From positions 186,001 through 250,000 of the forward strand of contig NZ_CP075371.1 in the NCBI RefSeq assembly GCF_018459925.1: a stretch of 64,000 nt of DNA, in the 5' to 3' direction. The DNA comes from Nocardioides aquaticus (GTDB taxonomy: Bacteria; Actinomycetota; Actinomycetes; Propionibacteriales; Nocardioidaceae). Both the position numbers and the translations under genes were made by a program. Shown here one piece after another: positions 43,318 through 52,341 of this stretch; positions within the stretch are counted from its first letter, which is position 1; each line of letters begins with the position of its first letter. The notes beneath the pieces are model-generated. The model was not told the DNA's origin. It saw only the letters and a program-made list of their open reading frames with translations, and did no database searches.

Positions 43318-43895
43318 GCGGGATGCGGCGCGAGCGGCCGGTCAGCCGGTTCGGCACCGTCGAGGTCGCCGACCTGCCCGACGACCTGCGCGAGCGGCTC
43401 GAGCCGCTGGTCGAGAAGACCGGGTTCGTGCCGAACATCTTCCGCGCCCTGGGCCGCCGGCCGGCCGAGCTGCGGGCGTTCCTGGACTACCACGACGCGC
43501 TGATGGACTCCGACGACGGACTGTCGAAGGCCGAGCGGGAGCTGGTCGTGGTGGCCACGTCGGGACTGAACGACTGCCTCTACTGCGTGGTGGCGCACGG
43601 CGCCGTCCTGCGGATCCGCGGCAAGGACCCGCAGCTGGCCGACCACGTGGCGACCCACCCTCGCGGCGCGGACCTCGAGCCGCGGCAGCGGGCGATCGTC
43701 GACCTGGCCATCGCGCTGGCCGGCGACCCCGGCGGCTTCGGCGAGACGGACGTCGCCGCGGCGCGGGCGGCCGGGCTGAGCGTGGACGAGGTGTGGGACG
43801 TCGGCTCGATCACCGCGCTCTTCGCCGCGTCCAACCGCCTGGCTCACCTCTTCGGCCTGCAGCCCAACCCGGAGTTCTTCTCGATGGGCCGCTGA
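43314..43895 (+). CDS. AhpD-like carboxymuconolactone-decarboxylase-family peroxidase-related protein
   Basis: 193 aa. The catalytic C-x-x-C with downstream His is present (C88, C91, H95 in NDCLYCVVAHGAVLR), preceded by the KAERELVVV helix with Glu, typical of the uncharacterised peroxidase-related subfamily (TIGR01926-like). It may act as a thiol peroxidase or disulfide reductase. GTG 43314 overlaps the acyl-CoA synthetase stop (GTGA), so the two are translationally coupled, which is common for this subfamily. The C-terminal LFGLQPNPEFFSMGR is a family signature. Confidence 0.88.
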   Translation: MSGMRRERPVSRFGTVEVADLPDDLRERLEPLVEKTGFVPNIFRALGRRPAELRAFLDYHDALMDSDDGLSKAERELVVVATSGLNDCLYCVVAHGAVLRIRGKDPQLADHVATHPRGADLEPRQRAIVDLAIALAGDPGGFGETDVAAARAAGLSVDEVWDVGSITALFAASNRLAHLFGLQPNPEFFSMGR

Positions 43896-43917
43896 GGAGG
43901 AGCTGGCGCAGCACGGT

Positions 43918-43943
43918 GGTCGAGGAGCGAGCGTCTCGAGACC
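43918..43943. repeat. 26-bp REP-like partial palindrome between convergent genes
   Basis: Starts GGTCGAGGAGCG and ends CTCGAGACC, giving GGTC(T)CGAG-type inverted ends. It lies in the 61-bp gap between the AhpD-like and sulfotransferase-like genes. From memory, similar 25-35 bp elements are frequent between convergent genes of Nocardioides-like genomes; only one copy is in this window. Confidence 0.4.
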
Positions 43944-43956
43944 CGGCGGGCAAGAG

Positions 43957-44586
43957 CTAGAAGGCGTAGCCGAACCGCGCCAGGTCCGTGGCGTGCGCCT
44001 GCTCGACGAGGCGGCGGCCCTCGACGCCGTACGAGCGCCACCACGCGCGCTCGCGGTCGGTGACGTTGGTGGGCGGCACGTCGAGGTCGAGGCCGGTGAG
44101 CTCGCGCAGGTCGGCCTCGAGGTGCTCCATGCGCAGCACGACGTCCGCCTCGTCGACGTGGCCGGCGTTGACGCGGCGGGGGCGCGCGGACCCGCCGAGC
44201 GCCCGGGACAGCCAGGCGTCGAACTCCAGGGTGAGCGCGTCGACGACCGAGTCGACGGCGCCCGGGGTGACGTGCACCCACGACGTCGGGTCGCGCAGCT
44301 CGTGCACCCAGCGGGTGCGGGTGCGCTCGTACTCCGCGACGTAGAAGTCGAACGGGTTCCGGGTCGTGGTGACGACCCGGAGCCCGTGGTCGGCGGGCAG
44401 CAGGCCCGCGGCCACCAGCTCGCGCGCGGTGCCGTGCTTGGCGTCGACGCCCGCGACCCGCACCTCGCCCGGGGGCGGCACCTCGGTGACGTCGCGCTGG
44501 GAGAGCAGCGCCTCGCGCAGAGCGGTGCTGCCCGTGCCGGGCGCGGCGGTGAGGAGCAGCCCCGCGTCGGCGTCGACGAGGGCCAT
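43957..44586 (-). CDS. Sulfotransferase-like P-loop protein
   Basis: 209 aa. N-terminal PAPS-binding-like P-loop TAAPGTGSTALREALL replaces the classical PRSGST; VTTTRNPFDFYVAEYERTRTRW corresponds to the RNPxD 3'-phosphate loop of sulfotransferases. The C-terminal part has MEHLEADLRELTGLD, typical of the sulfotransferase family-2-like fold. The acceptor is unknown. The ATG at 44586 is preferred; upstream sequence in the same frame is low complexity. No sulfate-activation genes lie beside it, although the next gene is a sulfate-permease-type transporter. Confidence 0.75.
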   Translation of the reverse strand: MALVDADAGLLLTAAPGTGSTALREALLSQRDVTEVPPPGEVRVAGVDAKHGTARELVAAGLLPADHGLRVVTTTRNPFDFYVAEYERTRTRWVHELRDPTSWVHVTPGAVDSVVDALTLEFDAWLSRALGGSARPRRVNAGHVDEADVVLRMEHLEADLRELTGLDLDVPPTNVTDRERAWWRSYGVEGRRLVEQAHATDLARFGYAF

Positions 44587-44659
44587 CAGCGGCTGCGGTC
44601 GGCAGGAGGCATGCCGCATTGAACCGCGGTGGACCCGGGGGCCCGCTCCACCCCGGCGG

Positions 44660-44680
44660 GGGCGGGGGCGCGCCCCGCCC
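44660..44680. terminator. Hairpin terminator downstream of the SulP gene
   Basis: GGGCGGGG-GCGCG-CCCCGCCC, an 8-bp GC stem 11 nt beyond the SulP stop codon (44691, leftward gene). No T-run follows. Confidence 0.6.
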
Positions 44681-44690
44681 GGACCGCCCG

Positions 44691-46199
44691 TCAGTGCGCG
44701 GAGAGCCGCCCGGAGAGACGCTCGTGCCGGTCGGCGCTGCTGTCGTTCAGGCCGCGGATCTCGACCTGCTTGCCCTTGCGGGCGTACTTGGTGGTGATCG
44801 CGTCCAGGGAGGCCACCGTCGAGGCGTCCCACACGTGGGACGCCGAGAGGTCGATGACCACGCGCTGCGGGTCGTCGGCGTACTCGAACTGGGTGTAGAG
44901 GTCGTTGCTCGAGGCGAAGAACAGCTCCCCGGTGACGCGGTAGACCGCGGTCTCGACGCCGCCGTCCTGGACGACCTCGCGGTGGGTCTGCGTCAGGTGC
45001 GCGACGCGGCGGGCGAAGAGGACCATCGCGACGAGCACGCCGCTGACCACGCCGATGGCGAGGTTGTGGGTGGTGACGGTGACCGCGACGGTCACCAGCA
45101 TCACCAGCGTCTCCGACTTCGGCATCCGCCGCAGCGTGCCGGGGGTGATGCTGTGCCAGTCGAAGGTGCCGACGGCGACCATGATCATGACGGCGACCAG
45201 GGCGGCCATCGGGATCGTGGCCACGACGTCGCCGAACCCGACCACGAGGACGAGCAGGAAGAGCCCGGCGCAGAAGGTCGAGATCCGGGTGCGGGCGCCG
45301 GAGGCCTTCACGTTGATCATCGTCTGGCCGATCATCGCGCAGCCGCCCATGCCGCCGAAGAAGCCGGTGATCACGTTCGCGGCGCCCTGGCCCCAGGACT
45401 CGCGGGTCTTGTCGGAGCGGGTGTCGGTGATGTCGTCGACGAGCTTGGCGGTCAGCAGCGACTCGAGCAGCCCGACCAGCGCCATCGCCAGGGCGTACGG
45501 CGCGATGATCTGCAGCGTCTCCAGGGTCAGCGGCACGTCGGGCAGCAGCAGCGTCGGGAGGCTGTCGGGCAGCTCGCCCTCGTCGCCGACGTCGGGCAGC
45601 GTCAGGCCGGCGGCGACGGTGGCGACCGTGAGCAGCACGATCGCGACCAGGGGGCCGGGCACGGCGGTGCTCACCCGGGGCAGCACGACCATCACCAGGA
45701 TCCCGACGGCCACCATCGGGTAGACCAGGAACGGCACGTCGATGAGGTACGGCAGCTGGGCGGTGAAGATCAGGATGGCCAGCGCGTTGACGAAACCGAC
45801 CATGACCGAGCGCGGCACGAACCTCATCAGCTTCGCGACCCCGAGCAGGGCCATCGCGACCTGGATCAGCCCGCCCAGGATCACGGTGGCGATCAGGTAG
45901 TCCAGGCCGTGCTCCCGCATCACCGGTGCGATCACCAGGGCGATGGCGCCGGTGGCGGCCGAGATCATCGCCGGCCGACCACCGAGGAAGGCGATGGAGA
46001 CCGCCATCGTGAAGGAGGCGAAGAGCCCGACCCGCGGGTCGACGCCGGCGATGATCGAGAACGAGATGGCCTCGGGGATCAGCGCCAGCGCCACCACGAG
46101 GCCGGCGACGACCTCGCGGCGCAGGACCGCGGGTCGGCGCAGGGCGCCCATGACGGTGTGGGTCTCGGCGGGGGGCCCGGCCAGGGCGGTGTCACTCAC
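44691..46199 (-). CDS. SulP-family anion transporter with STAS domain
   Basis: 502 aa. Ten to twelve hydrophobic segments with the SulP hallmark ALIPEAISFSIIAGVDPRVGLFAS, and a cytosolic C-terminal STAS domain (about 410-490: VYRVTGELFFASSNDLY, VVIDLSASHVWDASTVASL). Members move sulfate, bicarbonate, or dicarboxylates, often with Na+ or H+. It ends upstream of a GC hairpin and begins 69 nt after the RF3 stop, in the same direction. Substrate unknown; proximity to the sulfotransferase-like gene could point to sulfate. Confidence 0.92.
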   Translation of the reverse strand: MSDTALAGPPAETHTVMGALRRPAVLRREVVAGLVVALALIPEAISFSIIAGVDPRVGLFASFTMAVSIAFLGGRPAMISAATGAIALVIAPVMREHGLDYLIATVILGGLIQVAMALLGVAKLMRFVPRSVMVGFVNALAILIFTAQLPYLIDVPFLVYPMVAVGILVMVVLPRVSTAVPGPLVAIVLLTVATVAAGLTLPDVGDEGELPDSLPTLLLPDVPLTLETLQIIAPYALAMALVGLLESLLTAKLVDDITDTRSDKTRESWGQGAANVITGFFGGMGGCAMIGQTMINVKASGARTRISTFCAGLFLLVLVVGFGDVVATIPMAALVAVMIMVAVGTFDWHSITPGTLRRMPKSETLVMLVTVAVTVTTHNLAIGVVSGVLVAMVLFARRVAHLTQTHREVVQDGGVETAVYRVTGELFFASSNDLYTQFEYADDPQRVVIDLSASHVWDASTVASLDAITTKYARKGKQVEIRGLNDSSADRHERLSGRLSAH

Positions 46200-46268
46200 G
46201 TGGCGCGACTCTACCCTGACGTGAGGGAAGAGTTGCCGTCGAGGACGACGTGGAGCAGGTGGCCCTGC

Positions 46269-47843
46269 TCACTCCACCCCGGCGACCAGGCTGTGCAGCC
46301 GCAGGTGCGGGTTGAGCCGCTCGATGGCCTGCAGGCGCCACTTGTCCGGGAAGAGCGCCAGCAGCGTGCCGTCGGTCCTCGTCATCACCTCGACGTCGCG
46401 CAGGGCGCCGACCTCGGCGGCCTGCTCGGGCTCGACGCGCCGCGCCATCTGGTAGTGGAGGTGCTCCAGGCGGACCGGCGCCTGGTACTCGCTCTCGAGC
46501 CGGGCCTGCACGACCTCGAACTGCATCGGGCCCACGGCCGCCAGCACCGGGGCGTGCTCCCCGCGCAGCTCCGAGCGCAGCACCTGGATCACGCCCTCCT
46601 GGTCCAGCTGCTCCATGCCCTTGCGGAACTGCTTCCAGCGACCGGTGTCGGTCACGGCCACGGTGGCGAAGTGCTCCGGGGCGAAGCTGGCGATCGGCGG
46701 GTAGGTCACCGCGCGGCCGGCGTGGATGGTGTCGCCGACCCGGAGCGCGTGCGCGTTGACCAGGCCGATGATGTCGCCGGGCAGCGCGATCTCGACCGAG
46801 GCGCGCTCGCGGCCGAAGACGGCCTGGGCGTACTTGGTGGTGAACGGACGGCCGGTGGCCGCGTGCGTGGCGACCATCCCCCGCTCGAAGACGCCGGAGC
46901 AGACCCGGGCGTACGCGAGCCGGTCGCGGTGCGCGGCGTTCATCCCGGACTGCACCTTGAACACGAAGGCGCTGAAGTCGTCACCGACCTCGCGCACCGA
47001 GCCGTCGACGGCCGGCGTGGGACCCGGGGGCGGGGCGAGGTCGAGCAGGATGTCCAGGATCTGCGCGACGCCGAAGTTCTGCAGCGCCGAGCCGAACAGC
47101 ACCGGCGTGGTCCGACCGGCCAGGAAGGTCTCCTGGTCGTGGTCGGCGCCGTCCATGGACAGCAGCTCGTGGCCCTCCTCGGCCTCGTCCCACAGGTCTC
47201 CGACGGAGGCACGCGCGGCCGCGGCGTCCATCCGCTTCTCGGGCGCCTTGGTCGCGCCGCCCGCGGTGCGGGTGTAGGCGATGTAGTCGCCCGAGCGGCG
47301 GTCCAGCACGCCGCGGAAGTCGCCGGCCTCGCCGACCGGCCAGGTCAGCGGGGTCGGGCGCAGGCCGATCTGCTGCTGGATGCTGTCCATCAGACCGAAC
47401 GGGTCCAGGCCGGGGCGGTCCCACTTGTTGATCACCGTCACCACCGGGATCCCGCGGTGCGCGCAGACCTGGAAGAGCTTCAGCGTCTGCGGCTCCAGCC
47501 CCTTGGCGGCGTCGACCAGCATCACCGCGGAGTCGACGGCCGACAGCACGCGGTAGGTGTCCTCGGAGAAGTCCGCGTGGCCGGGGGTGTCGACGAGGTT
47601 CACCACGTGGCCCTCGTACTCGAACTGCAGGGCCGCGGAGGTGATCGAGATGCCGCGCGCCTTCTCCATCTCCATCCAGTCCGACACCGTCGCCTTGCGG
47701 TGGCCCTTGCCGTGCACGGCCCCGGCCTCGCCGATGACCTCGGCGTGCAGCGCCAGCGCCTCGGTCAGGGTGGACTTGCCGGCGTCGGGGTGGCTGATCA
47801 CGGCGAAGGTGCGCCGGGGGCGGGAGTCGGAGTGGGTGGACAT
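46269..47843 (-). CDS. prfC: Peptide chain release factor 3
   Basis: 524-residue translational GTPase that recycles RF1/RF2 after termination. G1 SHPDAGKST (17-25), G2/switch ARGISITSA, G3 DTPGHADF, G4 NKWD are intact. Domain III and the C-terminal region (PMQFEVVQARLESEYQAPV) match RF3 rather than EF-G. The start ATG 47843 is chosen because the motif MSTHSDSRPRRTFAVISHPD starts there. It is 11 nt downstream of the MerR gene. Confidence 0.97.
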   Translation of the reverse strand: MSTHSDSRPRRTFAVISHPDAGKSTLTEALALHAEVIGEAGAVHGKGHRKATVSDWMEMEKARGISITSAALQFEYEGHVVNLVDTPGHADFSEDTYRVLSAVDSAVMLVDAAKGLEPQTLKLFQVCAHRGIPVVTVINKWDRPGLDPFGLMDSIQQQIGLRPTPLTWPVGEAGDFRGVLDRRSGDYIAYTRTAGGATKAPEKRMDAAAARASVGDLWDEAEEGHELLSMDGADHDQETFLAGRTTPVLFGSALQNFGVAQILDILLDLAPPPGPTPAVDGSVREVGDDFSAFVFKVQSGMNAAHRDRLAYARVCSGVFERGMVATHAATGRPFTTKYAQAVFGRERASVEIALPGDIIGLVNAHALRVGDTIHAGRAVTYPPIASFAPEHFATVAVTDTGRWKQFRKGMEQLDQEGVIQVLRSELRGEHAPVLAAVGPMQFEVVQARLESEYQAPVRLEHLHYQMARRVEPEQAAEVGALRDVEVMTRTDGTLLALFPDKWRLQAIERLNPHLRLHSLVAGVE

Positions 47844-47854
47844 CACCGACGAAT

Positions 47855-48277
47855 CTACGTCGGTGGGAGCGGGCCGCCCGAATCCAGCCGCTCGCCGAGG
47901 CCGGCGGCGAACGCCTCGGCGACCCCGAGCCGGCGGCGCAGGGTGGCCACCCGCTCCTCGGCCGCGGTGTGGATGACCGCCAGCCGCTCGAGCAGCCCGG
48001 TCCGCTCCGCCGCCGACGGGCCCTGCTCGAGCGCGTCGACGACCTCGAGCAGGTCGCGCATGTCGTCGAGGGAGAAGTCCAGCGGCTTCATCTGCATCAC
48101 CAGCTCGAGGCGGGCGACGTCGGACTCGGCGTAGAGGCGGAACCCGCCGGTCGAGCGGGCCGAGGGCGGCACGAGGCCGACCTCCTCGTAGTAGCGGATC
48201 GTGCGCAGGCTCAGCCCGGTGCGCGCGGCGACCTCGCCGATCTGGCTGTGCCCGGTCGCTCGCTGCTCCGTGCCCAT
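47855..48277 (-). CDS. MerR-family transcriptional regulator
   Basis: 140 aa. An N-terminal winged HTH (QIGEVAARTGLSLRTIRYYEEVGLVPPSARS) and the usual FRLYAESDVARLELVMQMKPLDF boundary lead to a coiled-coil dimer helix. No Cys cluster in the C-terminal part, so it is not a metal- or SoxR-type sensor. It is divergent from the speE-like gene and just upstream of prfC; either could be its target. Confidence 0.88.
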   Translation of the reverse strand: MGTEQRATGHSQIGEVAARTGLSLRTIRYYEEVGLVPPSARSTGGFRLYAESDVARLELVMQMKPLDFSLDDMRDLLEVVDALEQGPSAAERTGLLERLAVIHTAAEERVATLRRRLGVAEAFAAGLGERLDSGGPLPPT

Positions 48278-48407
48278 CGTCCTCCGCCCCCTGCTCGCTG
48301 CCGCTCCTGGCCGCCGAGGCTAGCGGCCGTCCCGCTCGGGACCGAAACCCTCCCGCCGCGTCAGGGTAGGGTCGGGAGCCAGGCAGGACCGGGGAGGTGG
48401 GCGACGG

Positions 48408-49133
48408 ATGGCCGGACGTGGGGGCGGCAGCCGCTTCGAGGAGCTGGACCACGCCGAGACGCCCTGGGGCGTCGTCAGCCTGAGGCGCCGTCACGACCTG
48501 GTGACCGACCGGGAGGTCTTCGAGGTCAAGCTCGACGACGACTTCCTGATGACCAGCCAGTTCACCGCCACCGAGGAGGAGCTGGCCCGGATCGCCCTGC
48601 GCGCGCTGACCGGGGACGCGCTGCGGGTGCTGGTCGGCGGCCTCGGCCTCGGCTACACCGCCGCCACCGCGCTGGCCGACCCCCGCGTCGCCCACGTCAC
48701 CGTGGTCGAGGCCGTCGAGCGCGTCGTGGAGTGGCACCGCCGCGACCTCTTCCCCGACACCCGCGGCCTGGCCGCGGACCCCCGCACGACCCTGCTCCAC
48801 GACGACTTCTTCGCGCTCGTCCGCTCCCGCGCCCACGACGGGGAGTACGACGCCGTCCTCGTCGACATCGACCACGCCCCGGACCGCCTGCTGCGCCCCG
48901 ACCACGGCGACTTCTACTCGCCGGGCGGCCTGGCGGCGGTCGCGGCGCTGCTGGACCCGGCCGGCGTGCTCGCGCTGTGGTCCGACGAGCCGCCCGACGA
49001 CGCGGTGCTGGCGGCGATGGGCACGGCCTTCGCCGGGGCGACCTCCCACGTGGTCACCTTCGACAACGCCGCCACCGGCGGCACGTCGTCCTGCACCGTC
49101 TACCTGGCCACCGGCCCGACCCGTCCCCGGTGA
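48408..49133 (+). CDS. Spermidine-synthase-like (SAM-fold) protein
   Basis: 241 aa. The methyltransferase-type Rossmann motif VLVGGLGLGYTAA and following VTVVEAVERVVEWHR are shared with spermidine synthases, as is YDAVLVDIDHAP. The canonical catalytic DxxD is only partly kept. The gene lacks a neighbouring speD. GTP/GGAGGTGG-type ribosome-binding site and a TAGGGT hexamer upstream support the ATG at 48408. Either a polyamine aminopropyltransferase-like enzyme or an unrelated SAM-fold methyltransferase. Confidence 0.75.
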   Translation: MAGRGGGSRFEELDHAETPWGVVSLRRRHDLVTDREVFEVKLDDDFLMTSQFTATEEELARIALRALTGDALRVLVGGLGLGYTAATALADPRVAHVTVVEAVERVVEWHRRDLFPDTRGLAADPRTTLLHDDFFALVRSRAHDGEYDAVLVDIDHAPDRLLRPDHGDFYSPGGLAAVAALLDPAGVLALWSDEPPDDAVLAAMGTAFAGATSHVVTFDNAATGGTSSCTVYLATGPTRPR

Positions 49134-49311
49134 CGGCCCCCGACCGGCTCCGCGCCACGATGTGCACCATCACGCCGCTGCCGCGAGACTGGCGGCCCAC
49201 GACCTTCCGCACGACCCGCACCACCCGTACGCGCAGCACCCACGAGAACCCGCACCACCGACGCCCGCGGTCAGACGAGACCGCGACCCACCGCTGAAGA
49301 ACGGACCACCC

Positions 49312-51003
49312 ATGAGCCACCCCCACCCCGAGCTCCAGAAGCCGCCCCGCCTGCCGAACGACGGCCTGCGCATCGTCGCCCTCGGCGGCCTCGGCGAGAT
49401 CGGCCGCAACATGACCGTGTTCGAGCAGGCCGGCCGGCTGCTGATCGTCGACTGCGGGGTGCTCTTCCCCGAGGAGCACCAGCCCGGCGTCGACGTGATC
49501 CTCCCGGACTTCACCTGGATCCGGGACCGCCTGGACAAGATCGAGGCGATCGTCCTGACCCACGGTCACGAGGACCACATCGGCGGGGTGCCCTACCTGC
49601 TGCGCGAGCGCGCCGACATCCCCGTGGTCGGCTCGCGCCTGACGCTGGCCCTGATCAAGGAGAAGCTGAAGGAGCACCGGATCGTCCCGAAGGTGCACCA
49701 GGTCAAGGAGGGCGACCGCACCGGCACGACGTACGGGCCCTTCGACCTCGAGTTCCTCGCGGTCAACCACTCCATCCCCGACGGCCTCGCCGTCGCGATC
49801 CGCACCTCCGCCGGGCTGGTGCTGCACACCGGCGACTTCAAGATGGACCAGTTCCCCCTGGACCGCCGGATCACCGACCTCCGCGGCTTCGCCCGGCTGG
49901 GCGACGAGGGCGTCGACGTGTTCCTCACCGACTCCACCAACGCCGAGGTCCCCGGCTTCACCACCGCCGAGCGCGACCTGACCCCCGCGATCGAGCAGGT
50001 CTTCCGGACCGCGCCGCGACGGGTGATCGTCTCCAGCTTCGCCAGCCACGTGCACCGGATCCAGCAGGTGCTGGACCAGAGCCACGCGTACGGCCGCAAG
50101 GTCGCCTTCGTGGGCCGCTCCATGGTCCGCAACATGGGCGTCGCGCAGGACCTCGGCTACCTCACCGTGCCGCCGAACCTGATCGTGCCGCTGGACCAGC
50201 TGGAGAAGATGGCGCCGAACAAGGCCACCCTGATCTGCACCGGCTCGCAGGGCGAGCCGATGGCCGCGCTGTCGCGGATGGCCAGCCGCGACCACAAGAT
50301 CCGCGTCGGCGAGGGCGACACCATCCTGATGGCCAGCTCGGTCATCCCCGGCAACGAGAACGCCATCTCGAACGTGATCAACGGCCTGACCCGCTGGGGC
50401 GCCAACGTGGTGCACAAGGGCAACGCCAAGGTGCACGTCTCGGGCCACGCCAGCGCCGGCGAGCTCGTGTACTGCTACAACATCGTCAAGCCGCGCCACG
50501 TGATGCCCGTCCACGGCGAGTTCCGCCACCTGCGCGCCAACGCCGACCTCGCGATCAGCACCGGCATGGACGCCGACCGCGTCGTGCTGGCCGAGGACGG
50601 CGTGGTGATCGACCTGGTCAAGGGTCGCGCGAAGGTCACCGGCAAGGTCGCCGCGGGCAACGTCTACGTCGACGGCAACGTCGTCGGCGGGGTCACCGAG
50701 GCCACCCTGAAGGACCGCCGCACGCTGGCCGAGGAGGGCGTGGTGACGGTGCTGGCCATCGTCGACGCCGACACCGGCAAGCTCGCCGACCCGCCGGACT
50801 TCCTGGTCCGCGGCTTCGAGCACGACCCCCGCGCCTTCGACCCCGCGGTGACCGTGATCGAGAAGACGCTCTCGCGCGCCGCCTCCGAGGGCATCGGGGA
50901 CTCCCGGCGCCTGGAGCAGATGATCGGGCGCGACGTCGGTCGCTGGGCGCAGCGCGCGTTCCGGCGCACCCCGATGATCATCCCGGTCGTCATCGACGCC
51001 TGA
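49312..51003 (+). CDS. rnj: Ribonuclease J
   Basis: 563-residue metallo-beta-lactamase/beta-CASP ribonuclease, with the metal motif THGHEDHIGG (H84-x-H86-x-D88-H89), SRLTLALIKEKL, TGDFKMDQ, the beta-CASP motif SGHASAGELV and HGEFRHL. It performs 5'-3' exo- and endo-nucleolytic mRNA decay and rRNA maturation. ATG 49312 gives the standard length. The upstream 178 bp (49134-49311) holds no convincing gene; dapA, often beside rnj in actinobacteria, is absent here. Confidence 0.97.
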   Translation: MSHPHPELQKPPRLPNDGLRIVALGGLGEIGRNMTVFEQAGRLLIVDCGVLFPEEHQPGVDVILPDFTWIRDRLDKIEAIVLTHGHEDHIGGVPYLLRERADIPVVGSRLTLALIKEKLKEHRIVPKVHQVKEGDRTGTTYGPFDLEFLAVNHSIPDGLAVAIRTSAGLVLHTGDFKMDQFPLDRRITDLRGFARLGDEGVDVFLTDSTNAEVPGFTTAERDLTPAIEQVFRTAPRRVIVSSFASHVHRIQQVLDQSHAYGRKVAFVGRSMVRNMGVAQDLGYLTVPPNLIVPLDQLEKMAPNKATLICTGSQGEPMAALSRMASRDHKIRVGEGDTILMASSVIPGNENAISNVINGLTRWGANVVHKGNAKVHVSGHASAGELVYCYNIVKPRHVMPVHGEFRHLRANADLAISTGMDADRVVLAEDGVVIDLVKGRAKVTGKVAAGNVYVDGNVVGGVTEATLKDRRTLAEEGVVTVLAIVDADTGKLADPPDFLVRGFEHDPRAFDPAVTVIEKTLSRAASEGIGDSRRLEQMIGRDVGRWAQRAFRRTPMIIPVVIDA

Positions 51004-51034
51004 GGGACGGACGGGCGGGGGCGGGTCACCGGGC

Positions 51035-52258
51035 ATGGGGGACGATGCGGGAGTGAGCACCAGCGGCGGACCCGACGGCCAGGAGCGCCCCGACGCGCGC
51101 CCGGCCGGGCGCCGCCGCCCGTCCGGCCAGGTCCTGCAGGTCGGCGGGCTGGTGCTGCTGCTCGTCGTGGGCGGGTTCTTCGGGGTCCGCGCCGTCACCG
51201 ACGACACCGTCACCGCCTCGATGACCTCCGCGGCCGACGCCGAGGCCTCGGCGCCGCCGGAGGCCGCGGACCCGGACCCGGCAGAGCCCGTCGAGCCCCT
51301 CGAGGCCCCCGAGCCCGTCGACCCCGGGCCCGGTGAGGTGCTGGAGGCGGGCCCCCCGATCGAGCGGACGGGCGGCGGTGGCAGTGACGGTGGCGTCGCC
51401 GACGCCTTGGAGGACCTCGCCCGCAGCGCCGAGCAGGCCGCCGGACCCGTCGGGTCCGTCCGCGGCGCGCGGGCGCGGTCCCGGGAGCGCAGCTGCGTGC
51501 CCGCGCCGTCCACGACGGTCCGGGTCGCCACCTACAACATCCTGGGCGCCGGGTCGCGCTCCGGCCGGGGCTACGACCTCGGCCGGGTCCGCGCCGACAT
51601 CGCCTCCTGGGACGTCGACGTCGCGATCCTGCAGGAGGTCTACCGCCTCGGCGGTGACGCGGCCCGCAGCGACCAGCCGGCCGACCTCGCCGCCGGCCTG
51701 GGGATGGACTGGGCCTTCGGCTACAACGCCCGCAAGGGCGCCCGCACGCAGTACGGCACGGCCGTGCTCTCGCGGTTCCCGATCGTCGAGCAGGCCAACT
51801 CGCGGCTGCCCAACAGCGGCGGTCTCGAGCAGCGCGGGCTGCTGCGCGCGACGCTCGACGTCGGGGGCACCCGCCTCGATGTCTTCGACACCCACCTGCA
51901 GCACACCCCGCAGGCCGCGGCCCTGCGCGCCCAGCAGGCCCGGAGCGTGGCCGGCATCATCGGTGCCCGCCGCGCCGCGACCGGCAACCCGGCGGTGCTG
52001 GGCGGCGACTTCAACTCCAGCCCGACCGGCGCGGTGGGCGCGAGCCTGAACGGGGTGCTGCGCGACACCTGGTTCGACGTCGGCGGCGGCCAGGGCGCCA
52101 CGCACCCGGCGGGCCGGGGCAAGGCGCGCATCGACCGGCTCTACCAGTCCGCCGACGTGGTCCCGCTCGCCGCGGCCGTCCGCCCCTCGGCCGCGTCCGA
52201 CCACGACGCGGTGACCGCGGTCTACCAGCTCCCGGGCGCCGGGCGGGTCTGCGAGTAG
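51035..52258 (+). CDS. Membrane-anchored endonuclease/exonuclease/phosphatase-family protein
   Basis: 407 aa. A short basic cytosolic part, one hydrophobic helix (about 30-55, GLVLLLVVGGFFGVRAV), a long acidic/Pro-rich spacer with repeated PEP/DP units, then an EEP domain from about 165: VATYNILGAG, AILQEVYRLG (metal Glu), FDTHLQHTP, LGGDFNSSPT and the terminal SDHDAVTAVY with the catalytic Asp-His. It is predicted to act outside the cytoplasmic membrane on nucleic acid or a phosphoester. The start could also be the GTG at 51053. It is followed by a strong terminator. Confidence 0.88.
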   Translation: MGDDAGVSTSGGPDGQERPDARPAGRRRPSGQVLQVGGLVLLLVVGGFFGVRAVTDDTVTASMTSAADAEASAPPEAADPDPAEPVEPLEAPEPVDPGPGEVLEAGPPIERTGGGGSDGGVADALEDLARSAEQAAGPVGSVRGARARSRERSCVPAPSTTVRVATYNILGAGSRSGRGYDLGRVRADIASWDVDVAILQEVYRLGGDAARSDQPADLAAGLGMDWAFGYNARKGARTQYGTAVLSRFPIVEQANSRLPNSGGLEQRGLLRATLDVGGTRLDVFDTHLQHTPQAAALRAQQARSVAGIIGARRAATGNPAVLGGDFNSSPTGAVGASLNGVLRDTWFDVGGGQGATHPAGRGKARIDRLYQSADVVPLAAAVRPSAASDHDAVTAVYQLPGAGRVCE

Positions 52259-52279
52259 CCACCCCGTCCCGGACGCGCG

Positions 52280-52313
52280 GACGCGGGCCGGACCCGGAGG
52301 TCCGACCCGCGTC
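52280..52313. terminator. Strong hairpin terminator between EEP and alcohol dehydrogenase genes
   Basis: GACGCGGG-C-CGGACC pairs with GGTCCG-A-CCCGCGTC around a CGGA loop: 14 base pairs with one mismatch. It lies between two convergent genes. Confidence 0.8.
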
Positions 52314-52341
52314 GGGATCGTGCGGAGGTGCGTGCGGAGGC

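Noticed and set aside
49160..49297. 45-codon frame (MCTITPLPRDWRP...) upstream of RNase J
   Set aside because: Thr/Arg/His-rich low-complexity composition and no ribosome-binding site; probably 5' leader of rnj.
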